Part shown: one piece after another, positions 5,837 to 6,752 of the stretch
How the letters are laid out: every line of letters begins with the position of its first letter
Position numbering within the stretch: position 1 is the first letter of the stretch
Assembly: GCA_023145485.1 (NCBI GenBank)
Contig: JAGLDT010000266.1
Coordinates: 1-6,752 of the forward strand
Reading direction: 5' to 3'
DNA: 6,752 nt
Source of the DNA: Cocleimonas sp.
GTDB lineage: Bacteria > Pseudomonadota > Gammaproteobacteria > Thiotrichales > Thiotrichaceae
Notes under the pieces: generated by a model
Databases searched by the model: none
Seen by the model: the letters and a program-made list of their open reading frames with translations, nothing else
Told to the model about the DNA's origin: nothing
Position numbers and translations under genes: made by a program

Positions 5837-6752
5837 TGTCCTTGTGATTGACTCCAATAAACAGATTCAAGAATACCACTATTGTATGACGTAATCTGTG
5901 AGCGTTTTTTGCCAATGCGAAGGTCAACATATTGTACACAGTTTGCGGCGGTACATTGCCCCCCGTCACTCGCGCTGGGTTCATTAAAGATCACTTGAAT
6001 ATTGCCAGGAATCTCATTGGCACTAATAATGGTATAGAGATCATTGTTATTTGGATTACCTCCATTACCGCTCAGATCCACCATAGAAGCACCTGTCAAA
6101 ATATTGATAACATAGGCTCTACCCTGAATTTCTGGCAGGTTACAATTAACGCCCGATTCACTATTGGCATAGACATTAGGCACTATTGTGGTGAAGAGTA
6201 CTTTACCGTGACTGGTCGTGCTGTCGGCGAGAACTTTTTCACCTTCGGATCCAAAGTTTAAATACCAACCTTTTTTATCCGATTTGAAGATGCCACCTGC
6301 AGTAATGGGGTTATCAACCGCAATACCATTCTCACTATTGCTAATGGTGACGGCTAATAAATCAGAATCATCTCCCGTGTCTTCATCGGTGATCGTTTCA
6401 AAATTTTCTGGTAAGGGCGAATAGAGATGCTCATCCTTTAAGACGTAAAAGCGGTTGGTAACATCCGTATCCAGTGGGCGAGTACGATCTCCACTCCCCA
6501 GTGAAATAAGCAATGATTGTGAGGTTCCAGTACGTATAATAGAGACATCAGGCTCAGAAAAGAACTTGCGGTATTCTGTGGTGTCATCGGTGATTCCTGA
6601 AAAATCGGCAAATTTAATGAGTTTGGCATCAGCAAGATCATATAAACTTGATGTATCGCTATCTGTATCCGTAAGATCGGTATCTAGCTCCACTCGCCAG
6701 ACATTACCTTTAACATCCGCAAAGTATAGGCGATCAATTGCACCATCACGAT
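5833..6752 (-). CDS. pilY1: PilY1-like type IV pilus tip/assembly protein, C-terminal part (5' end cut by window edge)
   Basis: Seen: 305 residues of open frame to the TGA at 5833-5835, entering from the right edge. A GTG at 6693 is internal, because the frame continues upstream with RDGAIDRLYFAD and VKGNVWRVELD. These match the DxDGxxDRLYFADxxGNVWRVDL block of the PilY1 C-terminal beta-propeller, including its calcium site. Further family blocks follow: EPDVSIIR, LISLGSGDRTRPLD, NRFYVLKDE, KGWYLNFGSEGEKVLADS, VLFTTIVP, and CNLPEIQGRAYVINILTG. An acidic stretch (DTDLTDTDSDT) right after the first block looks like a lineage insertion. Family knowledge: PilY1 is secreted, sits at the pilus tip with the minor pilins, promotes pilus extension and adhesion, and uses bound calcium to modulate retraction. 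The N-terminal von Willebrand-like half and signal peptide would lie outside the window. It is followed by the coupled FimT-like gene; pilV, pilW and pilX homologues would be expected upstream. Confidence 0.9.
   Translation of the reverse strand, partial: RDGAIDRLYFADVKGNVWRVELDTDLTDTDSDTSSLYDLADAKLIKFADFSGITDDTTEYRKFFSEPDVSIIRTGTSQSLLISLGSGDRTRPLDTDVTNRFYVLKDEHLYSPLPENFETITDEDTGDDSDLLAVTISNSENGIAVDNPITAGGIFKSDKKGWYLNFGSEGEKVLADSTTSHGKVLFTTIVPNVYANSESGVNCNLPEIQGRAYVINILTGASMVDLSGNGGNPNNNDLYTIISANEIPGNIQVIFNEPSASDGGQCTAANCVQYVDLRIGKKRSQITSYNSGILESVYWSQSQGQ

Noticed and set aside
5664..6424. Plus-strand frames at 5664-5894, 5932-6261 and 6218-6424.
   Set aside because: All are antisense to the pilY1 and FimT-like genes, both of which have clear family motifs.
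6438..6641. Minus-strand frame of 67 codons.
   Set aside because: It is a shifted reading of the pilY1 frame, which is open throughout and carries conserved motifs.
5833..6693. Treating the GTG at 6693 as the start of a complete 286-residue protein.
   Set aside because: The frame stays open to the window edge and the upstream codons encode the conserved DxDGxxDRLYFAD block, so the gene is a truncated pilY1 and not a short gene.

Overview
The window reads as chromosomal DNA from a low-GC gammaproteobacterium. The best taxonomic pointers are a YaiL/DUF2058 protein ending in the family's DDPYAD...PDDLMW tail and a type IV pilus minor-pilin locus with pilY1 followed by a FimT/GspH-type pseudopilin. 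I cannot name a genus. Codon use and base composition look uniform, and I see no insertion sequence, integrase, tRNA, rRNA, CRISPR array or phage gene.

Layout. Positions 1-2477 (minus) hold the first 825 codons of an M16C zinc metallopeptidase of the PreP type, cut by the left edge. Positions 2641-3231 (minus) hold a DUF924 protein with a TTG start. A shared divergent region (3232-3359) separates it from a 39-residue single-pass membrane protein at 3360-3479 (plus), which has a good ribosome binding site. Next on the plus strand come yaiL/DUF2058 (3645-4199) and an unrecognised four-helix membrane protein (4276-4680). Converging on that is a hemerythrin-like HHE protein (4723-5172, minus). 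Upstream of it on the same strand are a FimT/GspH-type minor pseudopilin (5243-5836) and the C-terminal third or so of PilY1 (5833-6752, cut by the right edge). The last two overlap by ATGA.

How the genes work together. The clearest functional unit is pilY1-fimT at the right end, the downstream end of a type IV pilus tip/priming-complex operon whose earlier genes would lie beyond the right edge. The hemerythrin gene follows on the same strand with its own SD and a TATAAT box, so it is probably separately expressed. The PreP-like peptidase, DUF924 protein, YaiL and the two small membrane proteins look like unrelated single-gene units.

I did not find a convincing undescribed multi-gene system. 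The items most worth a second look are the 39-residue membrane protein, the two tandem calcium-loop-like motifs in the FimT-like pilin, the FimT-like gene sitting where pilE usually is, and the odd start region of the DUF924 gene. No gene-free gap exceeds 300 bases; the largest are about 165 bases (2478-2640 and 3480-3644).
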